From assembly GCA_902769875.1 (NCBI GenBank), contig CACXQV010000004.1, forward strand, positions 44,762 to 108,761: 64,000 nucleotides of DNA, written 5' to 3'. The translations under genes were made by a program, and so were the position numbers. Each line of letters starts with the position of its first letter. The stretch's first letter is position 1. The notes beneath the pieces were generated by a model. The model worked only from the letters and a program-made list of their open reading frames with translations, was not told where the DNA came from and did not search any database. Shown piece by piece: positions 28,596 through 36,560 of the stretch. The DNA comes from an uncultured Bacteroidia bacterium (lineage in GTDB: Bacteria > Bacteroidota > Bacteroidia > Bacteroidales > F082).

Positions 28596-28603
28596 TACTT
28601 TTG
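28596..28603 (+). promoter_or_regulatory. -7 box of the TPR regulator
   Basis: TACTTTTG ends 6 bases before the ATG at 28610, implying a leaderless or near-leaderless mRNA. Confidence 0.65.
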
Positions 28604-28609
28604 CAGGCG

Positions 28610-30469
28610 ATGAAATTGCGAATTTATATATGGATTGTTTTGATGGTGGCGGTGATGATGGTTAGGTGTAAGACTCCACCAGACTCCCCCGCCCTGACGG
28701 TCACCCCCTCTCAGATGGGTACGGCCTCACGGGCACTGGAAAACATTGATAGTTTGATGTGGAAGGAGCCAGATAGCACCTTGGCGGTGATGATGGAATT
28801 TGCGGCAAGCCCCAAGGCCGACAGCCTCAATGTGTTTGAGAAGCATTATTGCCAACTGCTGGTTTCAGAATTGCTTTATAAGAATGACTATGGACAGAGC
28901 AACCGCACGGAATTGTTGCAGACTGTTCATTATTTTGATAGTCTAATGCAGGTCCCTGAGCTTGTCGAAGGGCCGTCTCGATACGTGAATGTTTTTCTCT
29001 CGGCCCGCGCCCATTATATGAATGGCGTGGGCTATTACGAGCGTGATAGCGTGGTGGCGGCTTGCGGTGAGTATCTGAAGGCGTTGGAGATTGTGGAAAC
29101 GCATTTCCCGAATGTAGAAACACGGCGCGCCACGTCTCTACAACCCAACCATCTGCCACGGTTTATGGCGTTGACTTACGGGCGCCTTGGTGAATTGTTT
29201 GATAACCAATTCATGCAAAATGCCATCTATTGTTACAAGAAAGCCCTTGTTTTCAACATCATAGAACCTACGTCGCCTACTGGCATGGTCAATTTGTTGA
29301 GTTCACTTGGGCGAGAATATCACTTTTTCAGTCAGATGGACAGTGCCGAATACTATAACAATGAGGCTTGGAAGTATGTATCTGACACAAACCATTTGAC
29401 TTACAGGAATTTGTTTTCACAACAGGCACTACTTAACTATTATTTGGGCAAAGGCGTTGAGCCTGCTGTAAACGATTTAAGATATATGGTGGCAAAATCC
29501 CAAAATGAAGATGAAAAGCTAACACGTTTTGCTACCATTGGCCACATTTATTATGAAGCCCAGAACTATGATTCGGCTTTGTTCTATTTGATACAAGTAT
29601 TTGAAAATAAAGATGATGCATCGTTAAAATGGGATGCCGCCGAGAAACTGCGCAGCATTTACCAAAGCCGAGGCGACACACTGAAGGTTACTCAATATGC
29701 CATATTTCAGGCGGAAAATGCTGTTTCGGAGGTGGAAAGCAATTATCAGGTCTCACAACTCAACGAATTGTTTCAACAACATTTGCAGTGGGAGCAAGAG
29801 CGAGCCGAGGCCGAAAGACAGCAGGCGGCGCGGTTGCGGAGGAACAGGATGATCGTTGTGGTGAGCGTTCTCGTTGCGGTGGCGGCGCTGTTGGCTTGGC
29901 TGCTGCACAGGCGCAAGATGAAGCAGCAGCGCGACGAGGCGAGCCAACAGATGGAAGCCGAACGAGAGGCGCACCGATTGGAGAAAGCATCTATGTCGGG
30001 GAGGCTGAAACGGAGCAACCAGGAGCTGCGCGAGCTGAAGGACCAGATGCGGCAACAAGTGGGCAACGGTGCGCCGAAACAGGAGGCGCAAGCCGAATCG
30101 TTCAACGATGAGCCTATCTGTCGCCTCATTATGGAGCGGGTACACGAAGGGCAATTCAAGGCGCAGATGGATTGCAAATTGTACCAGGACTATGCCTTGG
30201 GCAAGGAGCAGGTGATGGCCTTGCGCGAGGCTGCCGACCGCCACTTCAACCAGTTCACCGTCCGTTTGGCCAAGGCCTATCCCAACCTCACCAAAGGCGA
30301 CCTTGACTATTGCTGCCTCTACCTGCTCGGCCTTTCGGATGCCGACGTTTCGGCCTTGATGCAGCGTGCCTACAACACCGTGAGCGAGCGCAGCCGCAAA
30401 CTGAAAGGCGTTTTCGGCAGCGAGGAGCCGCTTTCCGCGACGCTTCGGAATTTTGCACAATTCGAATAA
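28610..30469 (+). CDS. TPR-membrane-coiled-coil-HTH regulatory protein
   Basis: The 619-residue protein has a lipoprotein-like signal (IVLMVAVMMVRCK), TPR-like helical repeats to about residue 400, one membrane helix (MIVVVSVLVAVAALLAWLL), a coiled coil rich in Arg, Glu and Gln, and a C-terminal domain with a LuxR-like helix-turn-helix (GDLDYCCLYLLGLSDADVSALM, then AYNTVSERSRKLK). This is a common Bacteroidota sensor type with periplasmic TPRs and a cytoplasmic DNA-binding end. The segment VPELVEGPSR is encoded by an inserted dispersed repeat. A Met three codons upstream lies inside the promoter box and is rejected. Confidence 0.8.
   Translation: MKLRIYIWIVLMVAVMMVRCKTPPDSPALTVTPSQMGTASRALENIDSLMWKEPDSTLAVMMEFAASPKADSLNVFEKHYCQLLVSELLYKNDYGQSNRTELLQTVHYFDSLMQVPELVEGPSRYVNVFLSARAHYMNGVGYYERDSVVAACGEYLKALEIVETHFPNVETRRATSLQPNHLPRFMALTYGRLGELFDNQFMQNAIYCYKKALVFNIIEPTSPTGMVNLLSSLGREYHFFSQMDSAEYYNNEAWKYVSDTNHLTYRNLFSQQALLNYYLGKGVEPAVNDLRYMVAKSQNEDEKLTRFATIGHIYYEAQNYDSALFYLIQVFENKDDASLKWDAAEKLRSIYQSRGDTLKVTQYAIFQAENAVSEVESNYQVSQLNELFQQHLQWEQERAEAERQQAARLRRNRMIVVVSVLVAVAALLAWLLHRRKMKQQRDEASQQMEAEREAHRLEKASMSGRLKRSNQELRELKDQMRQQVGNGAPKQEAQAESFNDEPICRLIMERVHEGQFKAQMDCKLYQDYALGKEQVMALREAADRHFNQFTVRLAKAYPNLTKGDLDYCCLYLLGLSDADVSALMQRAYNTVSERSRKLKGVFGSEEPLSATLRNFAQFE
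28951..28975. repeat. Dispersed repeat inside the TPR regulator gene
   Basis: This 25-bp stretch, containing CTGAGCTTGTCGAAGGGCC, is the exact reverse complement of 37744-37768. It is read in frame as VPELVEGP. Confidence 0.85.
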
Positions 30470-30475
30470 TAATTG

Positions 30476-30483
30476 TAGTTTTG
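30476..30483 (+). promoter_or_regulatory. -7 box before the small hypothetical gene
   Basis: TAGTTTTG, about 20 bases before the ATG. Confidence 0.5.
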
Positions 30484-30503
30484 CCCCGAAATCACAAAGC
30501 ACT

Positions 30504-30755
30504 ATGAACAACAAGGACTTTTGGGAGTCAATCCATACCATCATCGCGGAAGGTTTTACGCCTGAAGGTCTGCAAAAACTTGATTATTATGCAGAACAGT
30601 TTATCAATGGAAGGCTTGTATATCAACGATTTTCACCGTTCGAACAGCATGGCTGCTCAGCGGGAGGTGCTACGCATGTCATTGCATCCCTTCTCGCGGG
30701 AGCAGAAAGTCAGGCAGATAGAAAGGCTGCACAAGGAATCAGTGATTTCAATTGA
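30504..30755 (+). CDS. Small hypothetical protein, possibly the start of a decayed gene
   Basis: The 83-residue protein (MNNKDFWESIHTIIAEGFTP) has a helical N-terminus and EQHGCSAGGATHVIASLLAGAE. I do not recognise a family. In the +1 frame the last part reads REQKVRQIERLHKESVISIE before a stop, and a further 42-codon frame (MHDENVIKSVSGTIFVV) follows at 30762, so a longer gene may have been broken by a frameshift. The remaining bases to 31026 hold only the next promoter. Confidence 0.5.
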   Translation: MNNKDFWESIHTIIAEGFTPEGLQKLDYYAEQFINGRLVYQRFSPFEQHGCSAGGATHVIASLLAGAESQADRKAAQGISDFN

Positions 30756-30993
30756 GTGACATGCATGACGAGAATGTCATTAAATCTGTTTCGGGAACGA
30801 TTTTCGTTGTGGATTGCGACATTCGAATCAACACACCGGAATTGCGACAAGGCGGAAGAAGAACACTTTCGACAAAAGTAGAGTTTCTTTAAGGCCATTT
30901 TCCAATTTGCAATCTTTTGATTATAGGGACGATAGCCAAAAACCCGCACAAATCCGCACATTGTTTTTCTTGACAGGTGCGGGGATGTTGGTG

Positions 30994-31001
30994 TAGTTTT
31001 G
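30994..31001 (+). promoter_or_regulatory. -7 box of the LRR gene
   Basis: TAGTTTTG about 25 bases before the ATG. Confidence 0.5.
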
Positions 31002-31026
31002 CCGAAAATTTCAAATCCTAATAGTT

Positions 31027-32580
31027 ATGAAAACGACAAAACAATTCATGATGCTTTGCTGCCTGATGGTGATGGCGGCGATGGGTTACGGACAAATTGA
31101 GCCTTGGGAACTCTATTATTCTTATCCTTGGACCGGTTATGACTTCAGCAACGAGTGCGAAACGGGACAAACCTTGTATTATAGAATCACCGATTCTGTC
31201 AATTACGAGGTGGCATTGACACATCCAGCTCCTTACAGCTTTGTGACACTGGATTTTTGGGAGGGGTATGAAAAACCTACGGGTAACATCATTTTTCCGT
31301 CGGAAGTGACCCACGAGGGACAAACCTACACTGTTACAAGCATTGATAATGGTGCGTTTAGGTTTTGTAGTGGAATGACAGGTACATTAGTGATTCCAAA
31401 CACAGTGACTTATATAGGACATTATGCTTTCGATGCATGCTGGCGGTTTTCGGGCAACTTGGAAATCCCCAATTCGGTTGAAGTCATTGGTCGTTATGCT
31501 TTTAACAGCTTTAATAACATCACTGGCGAAATCAACATTCCAAATTCGGTGGTTGCCATAGGAGAAAAGGCTTTTGCCAGTTTTTGGAAAATCACCGCAT
31601 TCAGGATTCCCGAGTCGGTCACTTATTTGGCACCTGGTTTCATTTGGGCCTGTGAGAAACTTGTGACCTTGGAAGTGGACGAGAACAATCCGGTCTATTA
31701 TTCCGAAAGCAACGCCGTTATCGAGCGCGAGACAAAGAAACTGGTGCAGGCCACAAAGACCACCGTCATCCCCGAAGATATTACCATTATTGGAGCGATG
31801 GCATTTGAAGCCGTCGAGAACAAAGGGAACCTTGTCATTCCGCAATCCGTTATCTCTATCGAAGACGAGGCCTTCAAATATGCGCACTTCACTGGCACCT
31901 TGAACCTTCCAGAGAACTTGCAGTATATTGGGAAATACGCGTTTTATTTCAGTTATTGTACGGGAGCATTGTATATTCCCGACGGTGTCTCCTTTATTGG
32001 CGAATATACATTTACCAATTCAGGGTTTTCGGAAATCCATCTTCCCAAATCGTTGAAAACCATTGAAGGAAATACTTTTTACAATTGCACCCGTTTGGAA
32101 ATGGTGGAAATCCAGTCGGAGGTGGACAGCATCGGATCGGGAGTTTTCCAACACTGCGATCGGCTGAACTGCCTGAAAGTCCATTGCGAGGTTCCGCCAG
32201 AGTGTTGGTACAGCGCTTTTAGTGGGGTTTCGCGTGATATACCCGTCCACATCCCCATCGGGACGCTTGCCGACTATCAGAGCGCACCATATTGGAACGA
32301 GTTCACCAATTTCATCGAGGACGGTTTGATGTCGGTGGATGAGGAAGAAACGAGCCAAGTTCAAGTGACTTGCTATCCCAACCCCGCCAAGGAAAAGGTG
32401 ATGATAGAAGGCATTGAGGCTGCCGAAGTGCAGGTTTACAACGCCCTTGGGCAGGTGGTGAAGACAGTGCGAAACTCAAACGAAATCAAAATCTCAGACT
32501 TGACGGAGGGCGTTTACCTGCTGCGGATTAGGGATGCAAAGGGAGTTTCGCAGACGGAACGCATCACTGTGATAAAATAA
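31027..32580 (+). CDS. Secreted leucine-rich-repeat (BspA-like) protein with T9SS sorting domain
   Basis: The 517-residue protein has a Sec signal (FMMLCCLMVMAAMGYGQ) and many LRR_5/BspA-type repeats (VIPNTVTYIGHYAF, EIPNSVEVIGRYAF, NIPNSVVAIGEKAF). It ends in a type A T9SS C-terminal domain: CYPNPAKEKVMIEG, VQVYNALGQVVKTV, LTEGVYLLRIRDAKG. It should cross the outer membrane by T9SS and be attached at the surface, where BspA-like repeats often serve adhesion. The sorting domain is almost the same at DNA level as that of the gene ending at 34746. Confidence 0.9.
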   Translation: MKTTKQFMMLCCLMVMAAMGYGQIEPWELYYSYPWTGYDFSNECETGQTLYYRITDSVNYEVALTHPAPYSFVTLDFWEGYEKPTGNIIFPSEVTHEGQTYTVTSIDNGAFRFCSGMTGTLVIPNTVTYIGHYAFDACWRFSGNLEIPNSVEVIGRYAFNSFNNITGEINIPNSVVAIGEKAFASFWKITAFRIPESVTYLAPGFIWACEKLVTLEVDENNPVYYSESNAVIERETKKLVQATKTTVIPEDITIIGAMAFEAVENKGNLVIPQSVISIEDEAFKYAHFTGTLNLPENLQYIGKYAFYFSYCTGALYIPDGVSFIGEYTFTNSGFSEIHLPKSLKTIEGNTFYNCTRLEMVEIQSEVDSIGSGVFQHCDRLNCLKVHCEVPPECWYSAFSGVSRDIPVHIPIGTLADYQSAPYWNEFTNFIEDGLMSVDEEETSQVQVTCYPNPAKEKVMIEGIEAAEVQVYNALGQVVKTVRNSNEIKISDLTEGVYLLRIRDAKGVSQTERITVIK

Positions 32581-32583
32581 GCC

Positions 32584-32817
32584 ATGAAAAAAACATCTGC
32601 ATCTATGTTCCTTGTATCTGCGTTGGTGGTCATGGCCGCCCTGCTGCTGGCGGGATGCCATCAGAAGAAACACGAAGTGGGCACGATGCCTTCAGCCGAA
32701 CAAGCGAAAGCCGAAGTGGACACCACAAAGGAAGACACGATAAAAGCTTTCTACGAGCGGATGATGCGGTGGAAAGTGCTACATGGTGGGATGAGTAGGT
32801 GGGAGAGCGATAAGTGA
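32584..32817 (+). CDS. Small lipoprotein
   Basis: The 77-residue protein has a lipoprotein signal (LVVMAALLLAGCHQKK) and a short acidic mature part. It starts 3 bases after the LRR gene, so it is in the same transcript. Function unknown. Confidence 0.65.
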   Translation: MKKTSASMFLVSALVVMAALLLAGCHQKKHEVGTMPSAEQAKAEVDTTKEDTIKAFYERMMRWKVLHGGMSRWESDK

Positions 32818-32918
32818 AATGTTGTAATCTAGAACTGCAACGTGTTGTAAAACAACAAAGTGACTTTACAAATGTTTGTAATGGCCTTTGGACTTGAAAA
32901 AACAGCGAAAATTTGCTA

Positions 32919-32926
32919 TACTTTTG
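32919..32926 (+). promoter_or_regulatory. -7 box of the small lipoprotein gene
   Basis: TACTTTTG; start codon about 49 bases downstream. Confidence 0.6.
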
Positions 32927-32974
32927 CATCATGAAATTCAAAACAAATTATTAATACCTAAAATTAAAGTTATT

Positions 32975-33454
32975 ATGAACAACAGAAAATTCAGATTCGG
33001 AACGCTGCTGGTGTTTTTAGCGGCAATGACTTTTTCATTGAGCTCTTGTGAGTATATGGTGAATGTCGATTTTAAGATTGCTCACAACGATAACGACACG
33101 CTTGTGCTAACAGGATGGAATGGGACAAATGAGGTTATCTACACGAGTCCTTATACCAGCAATTCTGGCGATGTGTTCGACAAAACGACTATCAGCTCTT
33201 TCAGGGCGGGTGGCGGTTCTTCCACTACCGTTACGGAAGAGCAAGCCTTCATGCAACTCATGTCGGACTATGACAGCGTGATGATTACGCGCCGTTCTGA
33301 CAATAAATCTACTATCACCTACCGCCATGATGAGAGCGCGACGGATGCACAACGCTATTTCTTCACCCGCGAAGCGTGGAACTGCACCCCCGAAGGCGAG
33401 ACGGAAAAAGACAGGACTTACACGCTTATATTGAAGGAGGAAATGTTTAGATAA
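32975..33454 (+). CDS. Lipoprotein of unknown function
   Basis: The 159-residue protein has a lipoprotein signal (LVFLAAMTFSLSSCEYM) and a small beta-type mature domain (VDFKIAHNDNDTLVLTGWNG; TYTLILKEEMFR). No family is recognised. An upstream ATG at 32888 lies before the promoter and gives no signal peptide. Confidence 0.7.
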   Translation: MNNRKFRFGTLLVFLAAMTFSLSSCEYMVNVDFKIAHNDNDTLVLTGWNGTNEVIYTSPYTSNSGDVFDKTTISSFRAGGGSSTTVTEEQAFMQLMSDYDSVMITRRSDNKSTITYRHDESATDAQRYFFTREAWNCTPEGETEKDRTYTLILKEEMFR

Positions 33455-33483
33455 ACTGATAACATTAAACAATGATAACAACA

Positions 33484-34746
33484 ATGAGAAAAGTGGTATT
33501 ATTTGTAGTTTCCATGTGCTGCATGGTGTCAGCCTTTGCGCAACAAACCAGAGATGGACAGGAATTGCTCAAACAGATGCAGAGCAAATTCAAGCAGGTG
33601 GAAAAATGGAACCGTTATGCCAACACCTTCAGCGAACAATTGGATAGCATTTACGGTGACTTTCAAAAAAGTATTTTTGAATATGACGAGCGCTTCAACT
33701 GCGTGAAAATCGACTATTACTGGTTTGATGACGGTTGGATGCACGACTATACCGAGAAGTATGCTTATGATGAGCGAGACCGTGTCACAATGATCATGGA
33801 TAGTACAGAAAGCCATGCCAGTAAATCTGTATTCCTATATGAGAATGGCGAATGGATTTCAGATGAATACGAATACGAACTTGATGGTGATGAGTGGGTT
33901 GCCATCGGCAAATACACCTACGAATACGATGCGGACGGTCACATGGTGCTGTCGGTAGGTTATGCTCTTGAAGAGGATTGGGTAGCGGAAAACAAGATGA
34001 CATGGGAATACGAGGATGGAAAACTACAGAACGACATCTATTATTACCATGGCGAAAACAGTTGGAATCCTCTCACAAGAAACGATTATTACTACAACGC
34101 CGAAGGTCTCTGCCGAGAACAGTTACAAAGCAATTGGGAGGGTGACTGGATAGAAAGCTGGAAGGTTGAATACGAATATGATGAAGCAGGCAACCGACAT
34201 ACAGAAACCACATCAACCATCTATGAACTTGACGACTGGGTTTATACCTACATGACTGAATATTATTATGATGCCAACGGGAATTGCTATTCTTCAGCGA
34301 GTTACTACAACGGCGACTTACGGGATTGGGAACCGGAAAGCACAATGACTTACAATTATGATCTTTCGGTGCCAGTGGAGACCGTTGCGGGTATCATGAT
34401 GGTTTGGGATGAGGAGTTGCCCATCCATAACAAATTGCTGGATTGGCAGTTGCGGGCAAATGGCGATGGCTATACCACCACATTCTATTATTCAAATTGT
34501 GTGGGCTTGAACGAAAAGCCGGAAAGCTTGTTGACTATTTATCCCAACCCAGCCAAGGAAAAGGTGACGATAGATGGCATTGAGGCTGCTAAAGTTCAGG
34601 TTTACAACGCCCTTGGGCAGTTGGTGAAGACGGTAAGAAACTCAAACGAAATCGGCGTAGAGGGCTTGCCGGAAGGGGTTTATCTGCTGCACATCCACGA
34701 CAAGCAAGGCGTTTCCCATACGAATCGGATAACCATCGCGAAATAA
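33484..34746 (+). CDS. Secreted YD-like repeat protein with T9SS sorting domain
   Basis: The 420-residue protein has a Sec signal (VVLFVVSMCCMVSAFAQ) and strings of YD-like strands (YEYDADGHM, YEYDEAGNRHT, YYYDANGNCY) like short versions of RHS/YD repeats. It ends in a T9SS type A domain (IYPNPAKEKVTIDGI, VQVYNALGQLVKTV, LPEGVYLLHIHDKQG). It is probably a surface-anchored protein. A start 4 codons upstream is possible but adds nothing to the signal. Confidence 0.85.
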   Translation: MRKVVLFVVSMCCMVSAFAQQTRDGQELLKQMQSKFKQVEKWNRYANTFSEQLDSIYGDFQKSIFEYDERFNCVKIDYYWFDDGWMHDYTEKYAYDERDRVTMIMDSTESHASKSVFLYENGEWISDEYEYELDGDEWVAIGKYTYEYDADGHMVLSVGYALEEDWVAENKMTWEYEDGKLQNDIYYYHGENSWNPLTRNDYYYNAEGLCREQLQSNWEGDWIESWKVEYEYDEAGNRHTETTSTIYELDDWVYTYMTEYYYDANGNCYSSASYYNGDLRDWEPESTMTYNYDLSVPVETVAGIMMVWDEELPIHNKLLDWQLRANGDGYTTTFYYSNCVGLNEKPESLLTIYPNPAKEKVTIDGIEAAKVQVYNALGQLVKTVRNSNEIGVEGLPEGVYLLHIHDKQGVSHTNRITIAK

Positions 34747-34778
34747 GCCATAAAAAAACATCTTTGGCCTGATTTTTG

Positions 34779-34843
34779 CATAATAATCATCTTGTAATTT
34801 CAAAATCAATAACATAATAATCATCTTGTAATTTCAAAATCAA
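34779..34843 (+). repeat. 34-bp direct duplication in a leader
   Basis: The 31-bp block starting CATAATAATCATCTTGTAAT is present twice, 34 bases apart, with the second copy 6 bases before the next gene's ATG. It looks like a recent tandem duplication. Confidence 0.85.
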
Positions 34844-34849
34844 CAAGTT

Positions 34850-35236
34850 ATGAAAACAACAATGAAATTAATGCTGATGCTGCTGGTAGTGGCAGCAAGC
34901 ATGTTGACCTTCACTTCGTGCAAGAAGTGGTTTGATGTTCCTGAAAAAGTCACCGTCTACGGTCAAGTGACCTACGAAGACGGGCAACCCGCTGAGGGCG
35001 TCGGTATTATTGTGAAAGAAAGCACTTTTATGAGTTTGATTATTCCCGTTACAGGCACTAAAACTGACGGGAACGGCCATTACGAACTTGAAATCGACAA
35101 CCCGAAGAAAGATGTTTTATATTCGATAAAGTTCACGATTACCAAAGATGGTTGCCTCTATTCATATTCGGATAGTGTGGACGAATACAAGGCCCGTCAG
35201 AAAATCAATGCGGTGTTGAAGAAAGAGGGGAAGTGA
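34850..35236 (+). CDS. Lipoprotein with carboxypeptidase-regulatory-like beta domain
   Basis: The 128-residue protein has a lipobox (LTFTSCKK) and a transthyretin/CarboxypepD_reg-like fold (VTVYGQVTYEDGQPAEGVGIIV, TKTDGNGHYELEI). Such domains occur as surface or periplasmic accessory proteins in Bacteroidota. Partner unknown. Confidence 0.75.
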   Translation: MKTTMKLMLMLLVVAASMLTFTSCKKWFDVPEKVTVYGQVTYEDGQPAEGVGIIVKESTFMSLIIPVTGTKTDGNGHYELEIDNPKKDVLYSIKFTITKDGCLYSYSDSVDEYKARQKINAVLKKEGK

Positions 35237-35247
35237 GCACATACTTT

Positions 35248-35309
35248 TATAAAATTCGGAATTCAATTCCGAAAATTTCGATAAAATTCGGAATGGTATT
35301 CCGAATTTT
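35248..35309. repeat. Palindromic repeats upstream of the AAA ATPase
   Basis: Two adjacent hairpins of the ATTCGGAAT-nnn-ATTCCGAA type; the second has perfect 12-bp arms AAAATTCGGAAT/ATTCCGAATTTT. A 26-bp block (GATAAAATTCGGAATGGTAT and on) recurs exactly after the ATPase gene. Confidence 0.85.
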
Positions 35310-35311
35310 TT

Positions 35312-35319
35312 TATTTTTG
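35312..35319 (+). promoter_or_regulatory. -7 box of the AAA ATPase
   Basis: TATTTTTG, directly after the palindromes and 17 bases before the ATG. Confidence 0.6.
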
Positions 35320-35336
35320 CGGCAAAATTAACGGCT

Positions 35337-36482
35337 ATGATAGAGCGTTTCTTAAAGGCGGAAACCCTTGGTGAGGACAACACTTTCCTGTTTGGCGCGC
35401 GACAAACGGGGAAAACCACCTTGTTGCTGCAATTGTTTCCCAATGCCCGCTTCTACGACTTGCTTGAAAGCAACACCTATGAACGCCTGCAACGCAATCC
35501 TTCCCTGTTGAGGCAAGATTTGGAAATGTGCGAAAGCGGCACTTTGGTCATCATCGATGAGGTTCAGTCGCTGCCCATTCTTTTGAACGAGGTGCAATGG
35601 CTCATCGTTCGGAAAGGCCTCCGTTTTATCCTCAGCGGGTCGAGTGCTCGAAAACTGCGGCGCGGTGGAGCCAATATGCTTGGCGGTAGGGCAATGCAAA
35701 CCAACCTCTATCCTTTGGTGAGTGCCGAAATCCCTGATTTCGATGTGGTTAAAGCCGTCAACCAAGGTATGATACCGAGGCATTATTTGGCCAAGTCGGA
35801 CAAATACTGGTCGATGTTGCAGGCTTACGTGGCTGTGTATCTTCGCGAGGAAATCAAGGCAGAGGCCTTGGTGCGCAACCTCTCCACCTTCACGCGCTTT
35901 TTGGAGGCCGCCGCCCTGACCGACGGAGAAATGGTGAACTACAGCAATATCGCGCAAGATTGCGGCATCGATTCCAAAACGGTCGCGGCCTATTTTTCCA
36001 TTTTGGAGGAAACTTTGGTGGGCTATATGGTGCCTGTATATTCCAAGGTCGTGAAGCGCAAAATCAGGCAAGCGCCGCGCTTCTACTATTTCGATGTCTC
36101 CATTCCCAATTATCTGTTGGGCCGTCGTGCCTTGAAACCGGGTTCGACGGATTTTGGACACGCATTCGAACATCTTGTCATTCAGGAAATTATCGCTTAT
36201 TTGGGCTATCGTGGGCAATTGGATAAATTGTCATATTGGCACACCTATACCGATTACGAGGTGGATGCCGTTCTGGGCGATGCCGAGGTGGGCATTGAAA
36301 TCAAATCGACGGACGAAGTGCAATCGCGGCACTTGCACGGTTTGAAAGCCTTCAAGGAAGAACACCCCGACGTGCGTATGATTGTGGTTTCCCTCGACCC
36401 CAATCCCCGCTTGCTCAAGGAGGTGGAAATCTGGCCCGTCAGGCAGTTCTTTGAACAACTATGGGTCGGGAAAATCTATTGA
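35337..36482 (+). CDS. AAA ATPase with DUF4143 domain
   Basis: The 381-residue protein has the P-loop GARQTGKTT at 20-28, Walker B LVIIDEVQ, sensor segment FILSGSSARKL and a C-terminal DUF4143/nuclease-like part (HAFEHLVIQEIIAYL, DYEVDAVLGDAEVGIEIKST). That last segment has the D..E.K arrangement of restriction-endonuclease folds. The family is frequent in Bacteroidota and its role is unknown. Here it is bracketed by matching palindromes, which suggests it moves as a unit. Confidence 0.88.
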   Translation: MIERFLKAETLGEDNTFLFGARQTGKTTLLLQLFPNARFYDLLESNTYERLQRNPSLLRQDLEMCESGTLVIIDEVQSLPILLNEVQWLIVRKGLRFILSGSSARKLRRGGANMLGGRAMQTNLYPLVSAEIPDFDVVKAVNQGMIPRHYLAKSDKYWSMLQAYVAVYLREEIKAEALVRNLSTFTRFLEAAALTDGEMVNYSNIAQDCGIDSKTVAAYFSILEETLVGYMVPVYSKVVKRKIRQAPRFYYFDVSIPNYLLGRRALKPGSTDFGHAFEHLVIQEIIAYLGYRGQLDKLSYWHTYTDYEVDAVLGDAEVGIEIKSTDEVQSRHLHGLKAFKEEHPDVRMIVVSLDPNPRLLKEVEIWPVRQFFEQLWVGKIY

Positions 36483-36492
36483 AAAAACTGTG

Positions 36493-36555
36493 AAAATTCG
36501 GAGTCGTATTCCGAAAATTCCGATAAAATTCGGAATGGTATTCCGAAAATTCGCA
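36493..36555. repeat. Palindromic repeats downstream of the AAA ATPase
   Basis: Two hairpins of the same ATTCGGAnT...ATTCCGAA type as upstream, in the same orientation, ending 6 bases before the convergent deaminase gene. Confidence 0.85.
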
Positions 36556-36560
36556 CAAAA

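Noticed and set aside
35337-36482. Insertion sequence transposase
   Set aside because: The protein is an AAA/DUF4143 ATPase without a DDE or HUH motif, and no target-site duplication can be defined; only the flanking palindromes suggest mobility.
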